Shown: in pieces, positions 29,942 to 39,621 of the stretch | Numbering within the stretch: position 1 is the first letter of the stretch | Layout: each line of letters begins with the position of its first letter | Source of the DNA: Pseudomonas poae | GTDB taxonomy: Bacteria > Pseudomonadota > Gammaproteobacteria > Pseudomonadales > Pseudomonadaceae | Length of the DNA stretch: 64,000 nucleotides | NCBI GenBank assembly: GCA_028869255.1 | Contig: CP110972.1 | Span: 5,556,001 to 5,620,000, forward strand | Direction of reading: 5' to 3' | Notes under the pieces: model-generated | Told to the model about the DNA's origin: nothing | What the model saw: the letters and a program-made list of their open reading frames with translations, nothing else | Database searches by the model: none | Program-made: the position numbers and the translations under genes

Positions 29942-32900
29942 ATGACCATGCCTACCGAACCCATTGACCTCGAACCACCACCCTATCCAGCTGAATCCGT
30001 GCCGCTGGGCAACACCTTGTACCCCGAAGCGGCCGTTTACGGCCTTAACATCCGTCATGTGTCCCCCTCCCTTAGCATGTATTTCGAACGATGGCCCGGC
30101 GCCAACAGAGGTGACTACATGGGCTGGCGCATTGGGAACCTGGACCGTCCAATCGCCTCTCTCGAGATCGACAACGTAGAGGACGAAGTGTCCCGGTACG
30201 TTTTGGTCGTTCCTGCGCGGGACCTTCCAGAGGGTAACGTCGACATGTTTGGCCGGGTGGTACGTATCGGCAGCGGCCAGGCCAGCCGGTCTATCACGCA
30301 AAAAATTCTGATCAAGACCACGCGGCCCGGCGGAGACGATCGCAGGGTACTGGAGCCGTGGCACAGCGAGTTGGTGATGCGGATCATATACACCGCAACC
30401 GGCGAGCCCATTGTTGACGGCGACACCATTGCAGACCCGACAGGCGGGTTTACTTGCCTGATCGACAAGTATTTGAACTGCCGCCAGAACGACGAAATCA
30501 CAATCTGGTTTGATGGCATAAGGGTCCCCCATATCGTGAGCCCGGCCGAGGCTGCCGGGGCCGGGCCGATCCGCGTGGAGATCCCCGAGAGCATTATCCT
30601 CAATGCCACCCAACTGGGATCGGTGCAGGTGTTCTTCAGCTGCAAAGACGTGGTGGGCAACGAAGCAGGGGGTAAGTACCCGTATTCAAAACCTATCGAG
30701 TTGCGAAGTGAGCTGGACCAAACGCTTCTCTCCCCTCCGGCCTTTATGGTGGCGGTTCCGCCCGATACTGAAGGCTTAGAAGTCACTCAGGTCGACCTGG
30801 ATACCGACTCCACCTCCAGCTTCTTTGTTTATGCCTTTGTAGATCGTGCCAGGGTCGCCCCCAGGCCCCCCCACCAGGTCAAACTCACTTTTGAAATCAC
30901 ACCGGCAAACGGTACCCCTTGGGTCAAAGTTTTTCCTCTCGCCCCCGACACTAACTTGGGGCGTGTGAAGATTGATGTCGATAAAGAGCTCATCAACTCG
31001 CTGACGGGCGGGATGTTCCGGATGTCCTTCCAATGGCTGACCAGCGCAGGAGTATTGAAGGGGCAATCGGCGAGCACCTTGGTCAGGGTCGTGGGCAGCC
31101 AGGTATTGATGCCACCCGTGATCTCGGCCCAGATCGAGTCGGGCTTGATTGAAGCCATCGCAGACCTGTCCGCAGAAATCCCGACCTACCAGCCCCACAA
31201 CCCGAATTGGACGGAAACGTTTTCGATGACGCCAGTGGTAAGCGCGGGCGGCCTTGCGCCGTACACCGAAACGCAATTGGCAGGGCCTCAGGGTGGTATT
31301 CGGCGTGTGACCGTTGCGAACCTGCAAAGATTCAGGGGCCAAGGCTTCCTGGAAATTGGTTACTCCACGAACGAAGGCAGGGAGGGTGCACCTGCCATCC
31401 GCAAGTCGAAGGTGCTCACGGCTCAGATTGGCGTGCGCGACCCTGTATTGGCCGCCCCGACTGTTAAAGGGGCAGTAGATGACAATATCGACCCGGCCGA
31501 AATGAAAGACCCCGAGTTGACGATCTATGTGCCTTACACGGGCACGGTCGCAGGCAATGTGGTGAGCTGGAGTGTGATAGGGCAGAACCAGGCAGGCTCC
31601 GCGAGCGGAACCTTTCCTATCACAACGACGAACGCAGGCAGTGCCTTGCCCACCGTGGGCATCCCGGTGCCCCGGCTGGTGCTGGACAACAATAACGAAA
31701 ACATCATCAGCGTCACCTACAGCGTCACAGACCCCACAGCGCGCCCCCCACGGATCTTGCGTTCCGAGGTGCGTTACATCAGCGTCGGCAAGGCGGTGAG
31801 GCTGGGGATTCCCAGAGTGATTGAGGCCAGCCCGCTTCAAGATCAAATCGACCCCAAAAACGTGACCAAGGGTGCAACCATTGAGATGGACATTCGGCAG
31901 TCGCGGGACGACGATCAAATCTTCGCCGTTTGGCAGGGCGCTTTTGGCATTAGCACTATTGAAGTGCAAGTGCCAGGCAACTCGAAGGCCACTATCGTCA
32001 AGGCGCCCATCCCACCCGAGGTTATTGCCAAAGCCCTTCGTGCGGGTGGCAACACGATTACGGTCAGCTACTACTTTACACGGGGGCCTTTCAGCTATAC
32101 CTCCGTCTCGCGTGATCTGCGGCTGTTGCCCCCTACCGGTATGCGGGCTCCAACAATCAACGCCTATGAACTTGGGTCGTTGCCTGTCTACGAAATTACA
32201 GGAGACGCCTATTTCAAGGTTGATAGATGGGACTCTATCTTTGTAAACCAGTACATCTGGGGAACACTCAGAGGCACGAATGCCGATGGTACGCCCTACG
32301 AAAATGTAATCTTCAACGCCCACGTGCTTACCGCAGACGAGGCCGCCAACGGCATTTCCGCACTTGTACCGGCGCAGGAATTGACAGGGCTCCAGGACAA
32401 CTCGCACTTGCTCCTGACATTCTCAGTCAGTTATGCACAAGTCCCCAGTACGGACACGGCGGTACCCTTTACCACGCGTGACTATGTTATCCAGACGTTG
32501 CCCAGCACCCTGCCGGCGCCCGCGTTTGCCAATCAGAAGGTGGCTGCGCTCAGTATTGACCCACTCATCTACGAGAATACCGCCTCTGTCACCGTTACCT
32601 ACCCAGGCATGACCACCGCCCAAACCATCAACTTGCTCTGGCGTTTCCCGGACGGCACAAATGCCACGATCGCTGCGAGAAACGGCCTGGCTACGGGAAG
32701 AGTCGACTTTCCTGTCTCTCGGGCAGTGCTCAGCGCCAGTGTGGGTAAACCCATCACGTTGCAATACTCGTCAACCAGTGGCACAAAAGTGGTCTGGTCA
32801 GACGTCCAGACACTGACGGTGCAAACGATCCCAGAGGCAAACCTGCCACAGGCACTGCTCAACCGAGTCGTCAATGGCGGGCAGCAAAACCTGGACAACT

Positions 32901-33619
32901 TCACCACGTCGACGTTGTCACTGCCGGCGTGGCGCTTGAGCAAGGTTGGCCAGCGACTCACCATCACCGCCCATAGTGATGGGGTGCTCCCGCTCAAAGT
33001 GCTGGACAACTACCCCATCACTGCCAACGAAGTTACCAACGGGTTGGTAAATATCCCGGTACCGAACAGTTGGTTATTGACGTTAAGCAACAATGGTCGG
33101 TTAATGCTGGACGTGGAATCGGCCCATGATGGCATCTTTAATAGCCCGACGACAGTTCAGTTCCCACTCACCGAATACACCATCATCAATGTGCCAACAC
33201 TTGCCAGCGATATCACAACCTTTCAAAACTCGTCGATGAATGGCTGGAAATCCTTTGCGGCGGACTTCCGGGATCTAAGTTTCTCGCCACAAGGTTTATT
33301 AAACTATACCTACAGCGAAAGCTCTCAGGGAATGATAATTAGAAAGTCATTTAACAACATGAAAATAGGATCAACCTACCGGTTCAGTATGGACGCCATG
33401 AGGGTAGACGGTAGGTTCGCGCTGCCTATCCTCTCTCTGCATACAAACCAAGGCCCGCTCACGGACTATTATTATCTCTCCTCGATGACGACGATCACGA
33501 TGAGCGGTGAGTTCATTGCCAATACTCAGAGCATGGATTTCATGCTCTTCAACAGTCAACCCACCGCTGGCGGCAATGACTACGTCGTGTCAAACGCCAA
33601 AGTGACTCGCCTCTCATAA
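29942..33619 (+). CDS. Large protein of tandem Ig-like modules, function unknown
   Basis: 1225 residues, AAGGAA 5 bp before the start. I see no signal peptide or membrane helix. The first 250 residues parallel the short gene at 22380: IKTTRPGG (124-131), DEITIWFDGIR (184-194), IPESII (214-219) and SCKDVVGN (233-240). Further beta-rich units of about 100 residues follow, several opening with an A/P-x-V...IDP phrase (for example 515-530 and 640-655). The last 130 residues (from about WKSFAADFRD) look like a beta-sandwich binding domain. The 3' end is richer in A+T than its neighbours, which suggests an accessory gene. An adhesin- or secreted-toxin-associated role is only a guess. Confidence 0.75.
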   Translation: MTMPTEPIDLEPPPYPAESVPLGNTLYPEAAVYGLNIRHVSPSLSMYFERWPGANRGDYMGWRIGNLDRPIASLEIDNVEDEVSRYVLVVPARDLPEGNVDMFGRVVRIGSGQASRSITQKILIKTTRPGGDDRRVLEPWHSELVMRIIYTATGEPIVDGDTIADPTGGFTCLIDKYLNCRQNDEITIWFDGIRVPHIVSPAEAAGAGPIRVEIPESIILNATQLGSVQVFFSCKDVVGNEAGGKYPYSKPIELRSELDQTLLSPPAFMVAVPPDTEGLEVTQVDLDTDSTSSFFVYAFVDRARVAPRPPHQVKLTFEITPANGTPWVKVFPLAPDTNLGRVKIDVDKELINSLTGGMFRMSFQWLTSAGVLKGQSASTLVRVVGSQVLMPPVISAQIESGLIEAIADLSAEIPTYQPHNPNWTETFSMTPVVSAGGLAPYTETQLAGPQGGIRRVTVANLQRFRGQGFLEIGYSTNEGREGAPAIRKSKVLTAQIGVRDPVLAAPTVKGAVDDNIDPAEMKDPELTIYVPYTGTVAGNVVSWSVIGQNQAGSASGTFPITTTNAGSALPTVGIPVPRLVLDNNNENIISVTYSVTDPTARPPRILRSEVRYISVGKAVRLGIPRVIEASPLQDQIDPKNVTKGATIEMDIRQSRDDDQIFAVWQGAFGISTIEVQVPGNSKATIVKAPIPPEVIAKALRAGGNTITVSYYFTRGPFSYTSVSRDLRLLPPTGMRAPTINAYELGSLPVYEITGDAYFKVDRWDSIFVNQYIWGTLRGTNADGTPYENVIFNAHVLTADEAANGISALVPAQELTGLQDNSHLLLTFSVSYAQVPSTDTAVPFTTRDYVIQTLPSTLPAPAFANQKVAALSIDPLIYENTASVTVTYPGMTTAQTINLLWRFPDGTNATIAARNGLATGRVDFPVSRAVLSASVGKPITLQYSSTSGTKVVWSDVQTLTVQTIPEANLPQALLNRVVNGGQQNLDNFTTSTLSLPAWRLSKVGQRLTITAHSDGVLPLKVLDNYPITANEVTNGLVNIPVPNSWLLTLSNNGRLMLDVESAHDGIFNSPTTVQFPLTEYTIINVPTLASDITTFQNSSMNGWKSFAADFRDLSFSPQGLLNYTYSESSQGMIIRKSFNNMKIGSTYRFSMDAMRVDGRFALPILSLHTNQGPLTDYYYLSSMTTITMSGEFIANTQSMDFMLFNSQPTAGGNDYVVSNAKVTRLS

Positions 33620-33653
33620 AACGCGATACGTTTAAACGTTCAGATCCACTTTG

Positions 33654-33687
33654 GCGGAACAGATTAGTTGATCTGTTCCGCTTTTTT
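33654..33687 (+). terminator. Rho-independent terminator of the Ig-like gene
   Basis: Perfect 11-bp stem GCGGAACAGAT/ATCTGTTCCGC with a 6-nt loop, followed by T6, 34 bp after the stop. Confidence 0.9.
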
Positions 33688-33746
33688 ATTTATCCCCAAC
33701 GCATGGCGTATAGTCTGCCTCTCCTCCATGCCGTTGAAGCCCAGCC

Positions 33747-34373
33747 ATGAAACTCGCCCCCGACGCCCTCGACCAGATCACCGCCACCACCCTCGGCCAT
33801 TACAACAAGGTGGCCGAGGATTTTCGCGAAGGCACTCGCGATCATGACGTCAGCCAGAACATCGACGCCTTGCTGCGGCATATCCAGGGCACGGCGCCAT
33901 TCACCGTGCTGGATTTCGGCTGCGGGCCGGGGCGCGACTTGCAGACATTTACACGTATGGGGCATATCGCCGTAGGCCTGGATGGCTCCGAACGGTTTGC
34001 GCAGATGGCGCGCGAGGACAGTGGCTGCGAGGTGCTGCAGCAGGACTTCCTGAAGCTGGATCTGCCCGCCGAACGCTTCGATGGTGTCTTTGCCAATGCG
34101 GTGCTGTTTCACATCCCCAAGCAGGAATTGCCACGGGTGCTCAAGCAATTGCACGGGGCGTTGAAACCTGGAGGCGTGTTGTTCAGCTCCAACCCACGAG
34201 GTGAAAACCAGGAGGGCTGGAATGGGCCGCGATATGGGTCATATCACGACCTGCCGGCGTGGCAAGCGTTGTTGACAGCGGCCGGGTTCGAAGAGCTGGA
34301 GCACTATTATCGACCGGCCGGGTTGCCTCGGGATCAGCAGCCCTGGCTGGCGAGCGTGTGGCGCAAAGGCTAA
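33747..34373 (+). CDS. Class I SAM-dependent methyltransferase
   Basis: 208 residues. Motif I VLDFGCGPGRDLQTF binds SAM, then VGLDGSERFAQMA, DGVFANAVLFHIPKQELPRVL and LKPGGVLFSSNPRG follow in the usual order of a Methyltransf_11/25 domain. The substrate is unknown. Its stop overlaps the convergent glycosidase stop by 3 bp. Confidence 0.85.
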   Translation: MKLAPDALDQITATTLGHYNKVAEDFREGTRDHDVSQNIDALLRHIQGTAPFTVLDFGCGPGRDLQTFTRMGHIAVGLDGSERFAQMAREDSGCEVLQQDFLKLDLPAERFDGVFANAVLFHIPKQELPRVLKQLHGALKPGGVLFSSNPRGENQEGWNGPRYGSYHDLPAWQALLTAAGFEELEHYYRPAGLPRDQQPWLASVWRKG

Positions 34374-36565
34374 TTCACCGAATACACCAGCGCTTTTTCA
34401 CCCTCGATCCAGGCCGTGACACTGTGCGCGGCGTAGCCTTGTCTTTGGCTGGCGGAAAAATTCGCCACCAAGCGCGTGCCATCGGCGAAGGTGGTTTCCT
34501 GCACTTGCCGGTCCGCCGTCAACCAACGAAACCCAGTCATTGCCTGAGTGGCCAGGCGCTGATGCAGTGGCCGAAAAAAGCTGTCCTGGCGCTGGATAAC
34601 CGGCAGCCGCTCGTCGAGCGTCGCCGCACTCAGGTGATACAGCGGCGGCACGTTGTACAGCAGCTGGGCCAGCTCGCTCTCAGCCCGCACATTGCTCAGC
34701 TTGAGGCTGTCGAACAGCCAATGATGGGTGGTGATCACCGAGCCGTGAAACACTGCCTGATACAGCGGCAGGCGCAGCGTCGGGTCGAAGTAGACCGTGC
34801 GAAACGGCTCGTTCAACGGCACCGGTTTGAAGAACACCGCCGGCTGCTCCGGCGGGTACCAGTTGCCCACGTAATAAGGTGACTGCTTGTTTTGGGTCAT
34901 CTCACGATCGCCCCAGCCGATCACCGGGGTTTGCATGCCATGGGCAAACAGGATGCCCTGGGCGGTGACGGCATTGCCGTCTTCCGACCCGGCGGGCAGC
35001 TTGAGTACGGTATTGAGCCAGCGGGCCGCATCGATATTGCCTTCGGCATTTTGTGCCTGGGTCATTGGCGCGCCGTCACGGTAGCTGTCGAAGAGCATGC
35101 TGGTGGCGTACGCATCGAGGAACCAGGCGTTGAAGCCCGCCTGGGCTTGCACGGCCTTCACCCGGGCCTCCAGCAAAGGTCGTACACAGCGCGGGTCGGT
35201 GTAGTGGCCGGATTGCTGGAAGCCGGTCTTGAGCTTGCCGTCCTGCAGCACGATGGCACAGTCGCGATGGGCCCGGAGGCCCAGGTGGGCGGTGGTCCAG
35301 TCCGGGTTTTCGGTGGCGGACAAGGCGGTTTCATAGGAGTCGTAGGGCGCCACCAAGTAGCCGGCGTCGACCCCGGCACGAATCGTTTCCGGGTGCCAGA
35401 GGCCGCCTTCCCAGCCTTCGCCCAGGGTCAGCAGCAAACGCGGCAACCCAGCGCCGCGCAATGCCTGCACAGCCTGGCTGCCCCAGGTTTCAGGGGTATC
35501 ACTCAACGCGCCGGCAAACGCCACCGCCCATTCGCCACGCAACTCGCCGTAGCGGGCGGCGAGTCGCTGCATGTCGGGCTCTTCGACTTGCTGCCAACTC
35601 TGCCGGGCCTTCCTGTTCATCGCCGCATTAAGCCCGCGTAACAGCACCGTTTGCTCGTAGCGATTGGCCAGGCTTTTTTGCGTCAGCAGTTGCGTCGCCT
35701 CCTTGTCCAACAGCCCCTTGAGTTCATGATTGCGCAGCAGCTGAAGCAACTTCGGCCAGTCCCGCACATCATCCGCGGCCAACAGGTCATTGCCCCACAG
35801 GTACACATGGCTGGCGCCCAGCAGCTTTTGCGCTTGCGGTGTTTGCCGCAGCTTGTCCTCCAACGGTTCATAGTGGCCCTGCTCGACCAACCATTGGCGA
35901 TAGCGCCTGGCGCCGGCCAATGGGTCGGCGGCGCCCAGGTGCAGGCGCAGGGTCATGGGGGCCGATGGGTCGAGGCGGGTAAACGCATGGGACACTGACA
36001 ACGCCAGCCCGTCGCCGTCGGCCTGCCACTGCAAACGGTTGTTGTAGGGATTGGTCAGCAGCCAGTTCAAGGTGAAGCTGCCGTGATCCACACCCCATAA
36101 CGGCAGGCTGAGGTCCTGGGTGGTGTTGACCTCGCCCTGCGCCAGCAGGAACGCCCTCCACACCGGGTGACCGGCGGGCACGTAATGCCCCTCGGCCAGC
36201 GGCCACATCAGCCCCTTGCCCATGGCATTCGCCGGCTGCCACAGGATCGGCAGCTCGCCGGCCTCCCGCGCATGGATGGACAGCGCCAAGTCGCGCTGCT
36301 CAAGGGTCGCACTCACGTGAAAGGCGCCGTCATCCCATTGCCAACTGGCCTGTTGCGCAGTGTGTGTAAGCTGGCTGACGGCGCGCGCCGTAACCCCACG
36401 GCTGGCCTGCACCGCCGGCTGGCCACTGGGTGTGACACGGACAGCGAGGGTGGCCGGGTCGAGTTCGACCCGCCACAAGGGGTTTTCCAGAACGGTGCCG
36501 GCGAAGGCCATGGGCGCCAACAAAACAGCGACTATCAGCAAGGCGTGGCGCACGCAGCTTTTCAT
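34370..36565 (-). CDS. Predicted secreted glycoside hydrolase-like protein
   Basis: 731 residues with signal peptide MKSCVRHALLIVAVLLAPMAFAG. An N-terminal beta-sandwich region is followed by a probable TIM-barrel with acidic loops (GFNAWFLDAYATS, GWGDREMTQ, LTLGEGWEGGLWHPE) and a C-terminal beta region, the plan of GH101-like or related glycosidases. I recognise no certain catalytic pair. Start ATG 36565 lies 2 bp after the triC stop; the longer in-frame start at 36796 lies inside triC and is rejected. Its place at the end of the triABC operon suggests an envelope role. Confidence 0.6.
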   Translation of the reverse strand: MKSCVRHALLIVAVLLAPMAFAGTVLENPLWRVELDPATLAVRVTPSGQPAVQASRGVTARAVSQLTHTAQQASWQWDDGAFHVSATLEQRDLALSIHAREAGELPILWQPANAMGKGLMWPLAEGHYVPAGHPVWRAFLLAQGEVNTTQDLSLPLWGVDHGSFTLNWLLTNPYNNRLQWQADGDGLALSVSHAFTRLDPSAPMTLRLHLGAADPLAGARRYRQWLVEQGHYEPLEDKLRQTPQAQKLLGASHVYLWGNDLLAADDVRDWPKLLQLLRNHELKGLLDKEATQLLTQKSLANRYEQTVLLRGLNAAMNRKARQSWQQVEEPDMQRLAARYGELRGEWAVAFAGALSDTPETWGSQAVQALRGAGLPRLLLTLGEGWEGGLWHPETIRAGVDAGYLVAPYDSYETALSATENPDWTTAHLGLRAHRDCAIVLQDGKLKTGFQQSGHYTDPRCVRPLLEARVKAVQAQAGFNAWFLDAYATSMLFDSYRDGAPMTQAQNAEGNIDAARWLNTVLKLPAGSEDGNAVTAQGILFAHGMQTPVIGWGDREMTQNKQSPYYVGNWYPPEQPAVFFKPVPLNEPFRTVYFDPTLRLPLYQAVFHGSVITTHHWLFDSLKLSNVRAESELAQLLYNVPPLYHLSAATLDERLPVIQRQDSFFRPLHQRLATQAMTGFRWLTADRQVQETTFADGTRLVANFSASQRQGYAAHSVTAWIEGEKALVYSVN

Positions 36566-36567
36566 GT

Positions 36568-39500
36568 TCAGCTCTGGGGTTGTTTGGGCTCCCGGATCTT
36601 GTACCAAGCCACATACAACGCAGGCAAAAACAAAAGTGTTAGCAAAGTTGCGATGATAATCCCGCCAATCATGGCGTAAGCCATCGGCCCCCAGAACACT
36701 TCCCGTGCAATCGGAATCATGCCCAGGCTTGCCGCAGCAGCGGTCAGCAGGATCGGCCGACGCCGGTGCTCGGTGGCTTCCACCACCGCATCCCACGGCG
36801 TATAGCCGGCCACTTCGTATTCATGAATCTGCGTCACCAGGATCACCGAGTTGCGGATGATGATGCCGATCAGCGCCAAAATCCCGAGGATCGCCACAAA
36901 GCCCATGGGCGTGCCCGTGGGGATCAACGCCAGCACCACGCCGATCAACCCCAGCGGCGCGACACTCGCCACCAGGAACATCTTCTGCACGCTGTGCAGC
37001 TGGATCATCAGGAACGTCGCCATGAGGAACAGCATCAACGGCACCACACTGGCAATCGGGCCCTGGGCCTTGCCGCTCTCTTCCACAGTACCGCCAGTGG
37101 CCACCTTGTAGCCCACCGGAAGGCCGGCACTGAACTTGTCGATCTCGGGCTTGAGCTGCTTGACCAGGTCGGTCGGCTGCATCTCATCGCGGACCGAGGC
37201 CTTGATGGTGATGGTCGGCTTGCGGTCGCGACGCCATACCAGCGGCTGCTCCAGCTCATACCGCACGGTGGCGAACGCCAGCAGCGGAATCGAGGTGCCG
37301 TTGGGCGTAACGATCTGCAGGTTCTGCAAGGTTTCCGGGGTGCCACGCTCGGCGTCTTCGGCGCGGCCGACCACGTTGATCAGGTAGATATCGTCGTGCA
37401 CCTGGGTTACCGACGAGCCGCTGACCACGCTGTTCATCAACTGCGCCACGTCTTCGGACGACAGCCCGAGCTGGCGCGCCTTGTCCTGGGCGATGTCCAC
37501 GCGCAGCACTTTGCCGGGCTCGTTCCAGTCGTAAATGATTTCCCCGAGATGGGTGTTTTTATCCAGCAAGGTCGCCAGTTCGATGGCGTGTTTGCGCACC
37601 TGGTCGGTGTCTTTGCCGGAAACCCGGTACTGGATCGGACGGCCCACCGGCGGGCCCATTTCCAGCGGCTGCACAAAGCTGCCGATGCCCACAAAGTCAT
37701 CGCGCAGGCGTTTTTGCAGGCGCGCAATCAATTCGCCGCGCTCCTCCAGGCCCTTGCTGACGATCACCAGCTGCGCGTAGTAAGGGTTTTCCAGTTGCTG
37801 GTCGAGGGGCAGGTAGAAACGAATCGCGCCCTGGCCAATATAGGTGCTCCAGCGGGCGATATCCGGGTCATCCTTGATGATCGCTTCCAGGCGGTCGACC
37901 GCTTTGCGGGTCTCGTTGATCGAGGCGTTTTGCGGCAGGTTGAGGTCGACCAGAATCTCCGGGCGATCCGATGACGGGAAAAACTGGTTCTGCACAAACT
38001 GCATGGAAAACACCGACGCCACAAACAGGCCGACGGTAATCCCGATAGCCCACCAGCGGTTGCGCATGGCCCACAGCATGCCGCCGTTGAAGGCGCGGCC
38101 AATGCGCCCAGGCTCGGCGCTGTGCGGTTTTACGTTGGCGCTGAGGATATGCACGCCGATCACCGGTGCAAACAGCACCGCCACTACCCACGACACCAGC
38201 ATCGCCACGGCAATCACCGCGAACAGAGTGAAGGTGTACTCACCCGCCGAGCTGGCGTTGAGGCCGATCGGTACAAACCCCGCCACGGTCACCAGCGTAC
38301 CGGTGAGCATCGGGAACGCGGTGGAGGTGTAGGCGTAGGTCGCCGCCTGCTCCTTGGTTTCACCTTTCTCCAGGCGCGTGATCATCATCTCCACGGTGAT
38401 CATCGCGTCGTCCACCAACAGGCCGAGGGCGATGATCAAGGCACCGAGCGACACGCGCTGCATGGTGATGCCGCTGTATTCCATGAACACAAACACCAGC
38501 GCCAGCACCAACGGAATCGAGCACGCCACCACCAGCCCGGCGCGCATGCCGAGGCTGATAAAGCTCACCACCAAGACGATGATCACCGCCTCAAACAGCG
38601 CGCTGGTAAAGCCGCCGACGGCTTCTTCCACCACTTCGGCCTGGTCGGACACTTTGTGCACGCCGACGCCCACCGGCAGGTCGGCGGTCAGCTCGTCCAT
38701 GCGGGTGTGCAGGGCCTTGCCGAAGGACTGGATATTGCCGCCCTTCTGCATGGCGATGGCCAGGCCGATCGCCGGTTTGCCGTTGAACCGGAACATCGGC
38801 CGCGCCGGGTCGACGTAGCCACGGCTGATCTCGGCGATATCCGCCAGGCGATAGAAGCGGTCATTGAGCCGCAGGTTGACGTTGGCCAGGTCCTTCTCCG
38901 AGGCGAACTGCCCCGACGTGCGCACAGAAATCCGCTCCGGCCCGGCTTCGATCACCCCGGCGGGCGTCACGGCGTTCTGCGATTGCAGGCTTTGCACGAC
39001 CTGGCGCTGGTCAACCCCCAACGCCGCGAGTTTGCGCGTGGAGAAATTCAGGTAAATCACTTCGTCCTGCTGGCCGATCATCTCGACCTTGCCCAGGCCC
39101 GGCACCGAACGGATCTCGGCGCGCACTTGCTCTACATAGTCGCGCAGCTGGCGCATCGACAGGCCGTCGCCGGTAAAGGCGTACACCGAGCCGAACACAT
39201 CACCGAACTCGTCGTTGAACGACGGCCCCTGCAACCCCTGGGGGAAGGTGCCGCGAATGTCGTCGATTTTCTTGCGTACCTGGTACCAGATCTCCGGGAT
39301 GGCCTTGGCGCTGGTGGTGTCTTTGAGGAACACGAACACCGTGGACTCGCCCGGCCGGGTGTAGCTTTTCACGTAGTCGAGGGAGTCGAGTTCTTCGAGT
39401 TTTTTCTCGATGCGGTCGGTGACCTGCTTGAGCGTTTCTTCCTGGGTCGCGCCCGGCCAGCGGGTCTGGATCACCATGGTTTTGATGGTGAACGAGGGGT

Positions 39501-39621
39501 CTTCCTCGCGGCCCAGGTTCATGTAGGAGAACACGCCCATCAGCAGCGCGACGAACATCAGGTACCAGACGAAGGACTGATGCTTGAGGGCCCAGTCGGA
39601 TAAGTTGAAGCTCCCTTTCAT
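36568..39621 (-). CDS. triC: RND efflux permease, TriC-like
   Basis: 1017-residue inner-membrane proton-driven RND pump. It has the N-terminal helix and porter loop (MNLGREEDPSFTIKTMVIQTRWPGA), 12 membrane helices and the proton-relay helix GLLVDDAMITVEMM with its Asp pair. A single RND gene preceded by two membrane-fusion proteins is the arrangement of P. aeruginosa TriABC (PA0156-0158), which exports triclosan. The start overlaps triB by 4 bp. No outer-membrane channel gene is in the operon; TriABC uses the separately encoded OpmH. Confidence 0.9.
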   Translation of the reverse strand: MKGSFNLSDWALKHQSFVWYLMFVALLMGVFSYMNLGREEDPSFTIKTMVIQTRWPGATQEETLKQVTDRIEKKLEELDSLDYVKSYTRPGESTVFVFLKDTTSAKAIPEIWYQVRKKIDDIRGTFPQGLQGPSFNDEFGDVFGSVYAFTGDGLSMRQLRDYVEQVRAEIRSVPGLGKVEMIGQQDEVIYLNFSTRKLAALGVDQRQVVQSLQSQNAVTPAGVIEAGPERISVRTSGQFASEKDLANVNLRLNDRFYRLADIAEISRGYVDPARPMFRFNGKPAIGLAIAMQKGGNIQSFGKALHTRMDELTADLPVGVGVHKVSDQAEVVEEAVGGFTSALFEAVIIVLVVSFISLGMRAGLVVACSIPLVLALVFVFMEYSGITMQRVSLGALIIALGLLVDDAMITVEMMITRLEKGETKEQAATYAYTSTAFPMLTGTLVTVAGFVPIGLNASSAGEYTFTLFAVIAVAMLVSWVVAVLFAPVIGVHILSANVKPHSAEPGRIGRAFNGGMLWAMRNRWWAIGITVGLFVASVFSMQFVQNQFFPSSDRPEILVDLNLPQNASINETRKAVDRLEAIIKDDPDIARWSTYIGQGAIRFYLPLDQQLENPYYAQLVIVSKGLEERGELIARLQKRLRDDFVGIGSFVQPLEMGPPVGRPIQYRVSGKDTDQVRKHAIELATLLDKNTHLGEIIYDWNEPGKVLRVDIAQDKARQLGLSSEDVAQLMNSVVSGSSVTQVHDDIYLINVVGRAEDAERGTPETLQNLQIVTPNGTSIPLLAFATVRYELEQPLVWRRDRKPTITIKASVRDEMQPTDLVKQLKPEIDKFSAGLPVGYKVATGGTVEESGKAQGPIASVVPLMLFLMATFLMIQLHSVQKMFLVASVAPLGLIGVVLALIPTGTPMGFVAILGILALIGIIIRNSVILVTQIHEYEVAGYTPWDAVVEATEHRRRPILLTAAAASLGMIPIAREVFWGPMAYAMIGGIIIATLLTLLFLPALYVAWYKIREPKQPQS

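Noticed and set aside
36566..36796. Longer start for the glycosidase-like protein
   Set aside because: It would read through the end of triC out of frame, and a signal peptide begins precisely at 36565.
36766..39603. Long plus-strand open frames (402 and 493 codons)
   Set aside because: They are antisense to triC, which has full family conservation; their products are His- and Arg-rich without any motif.
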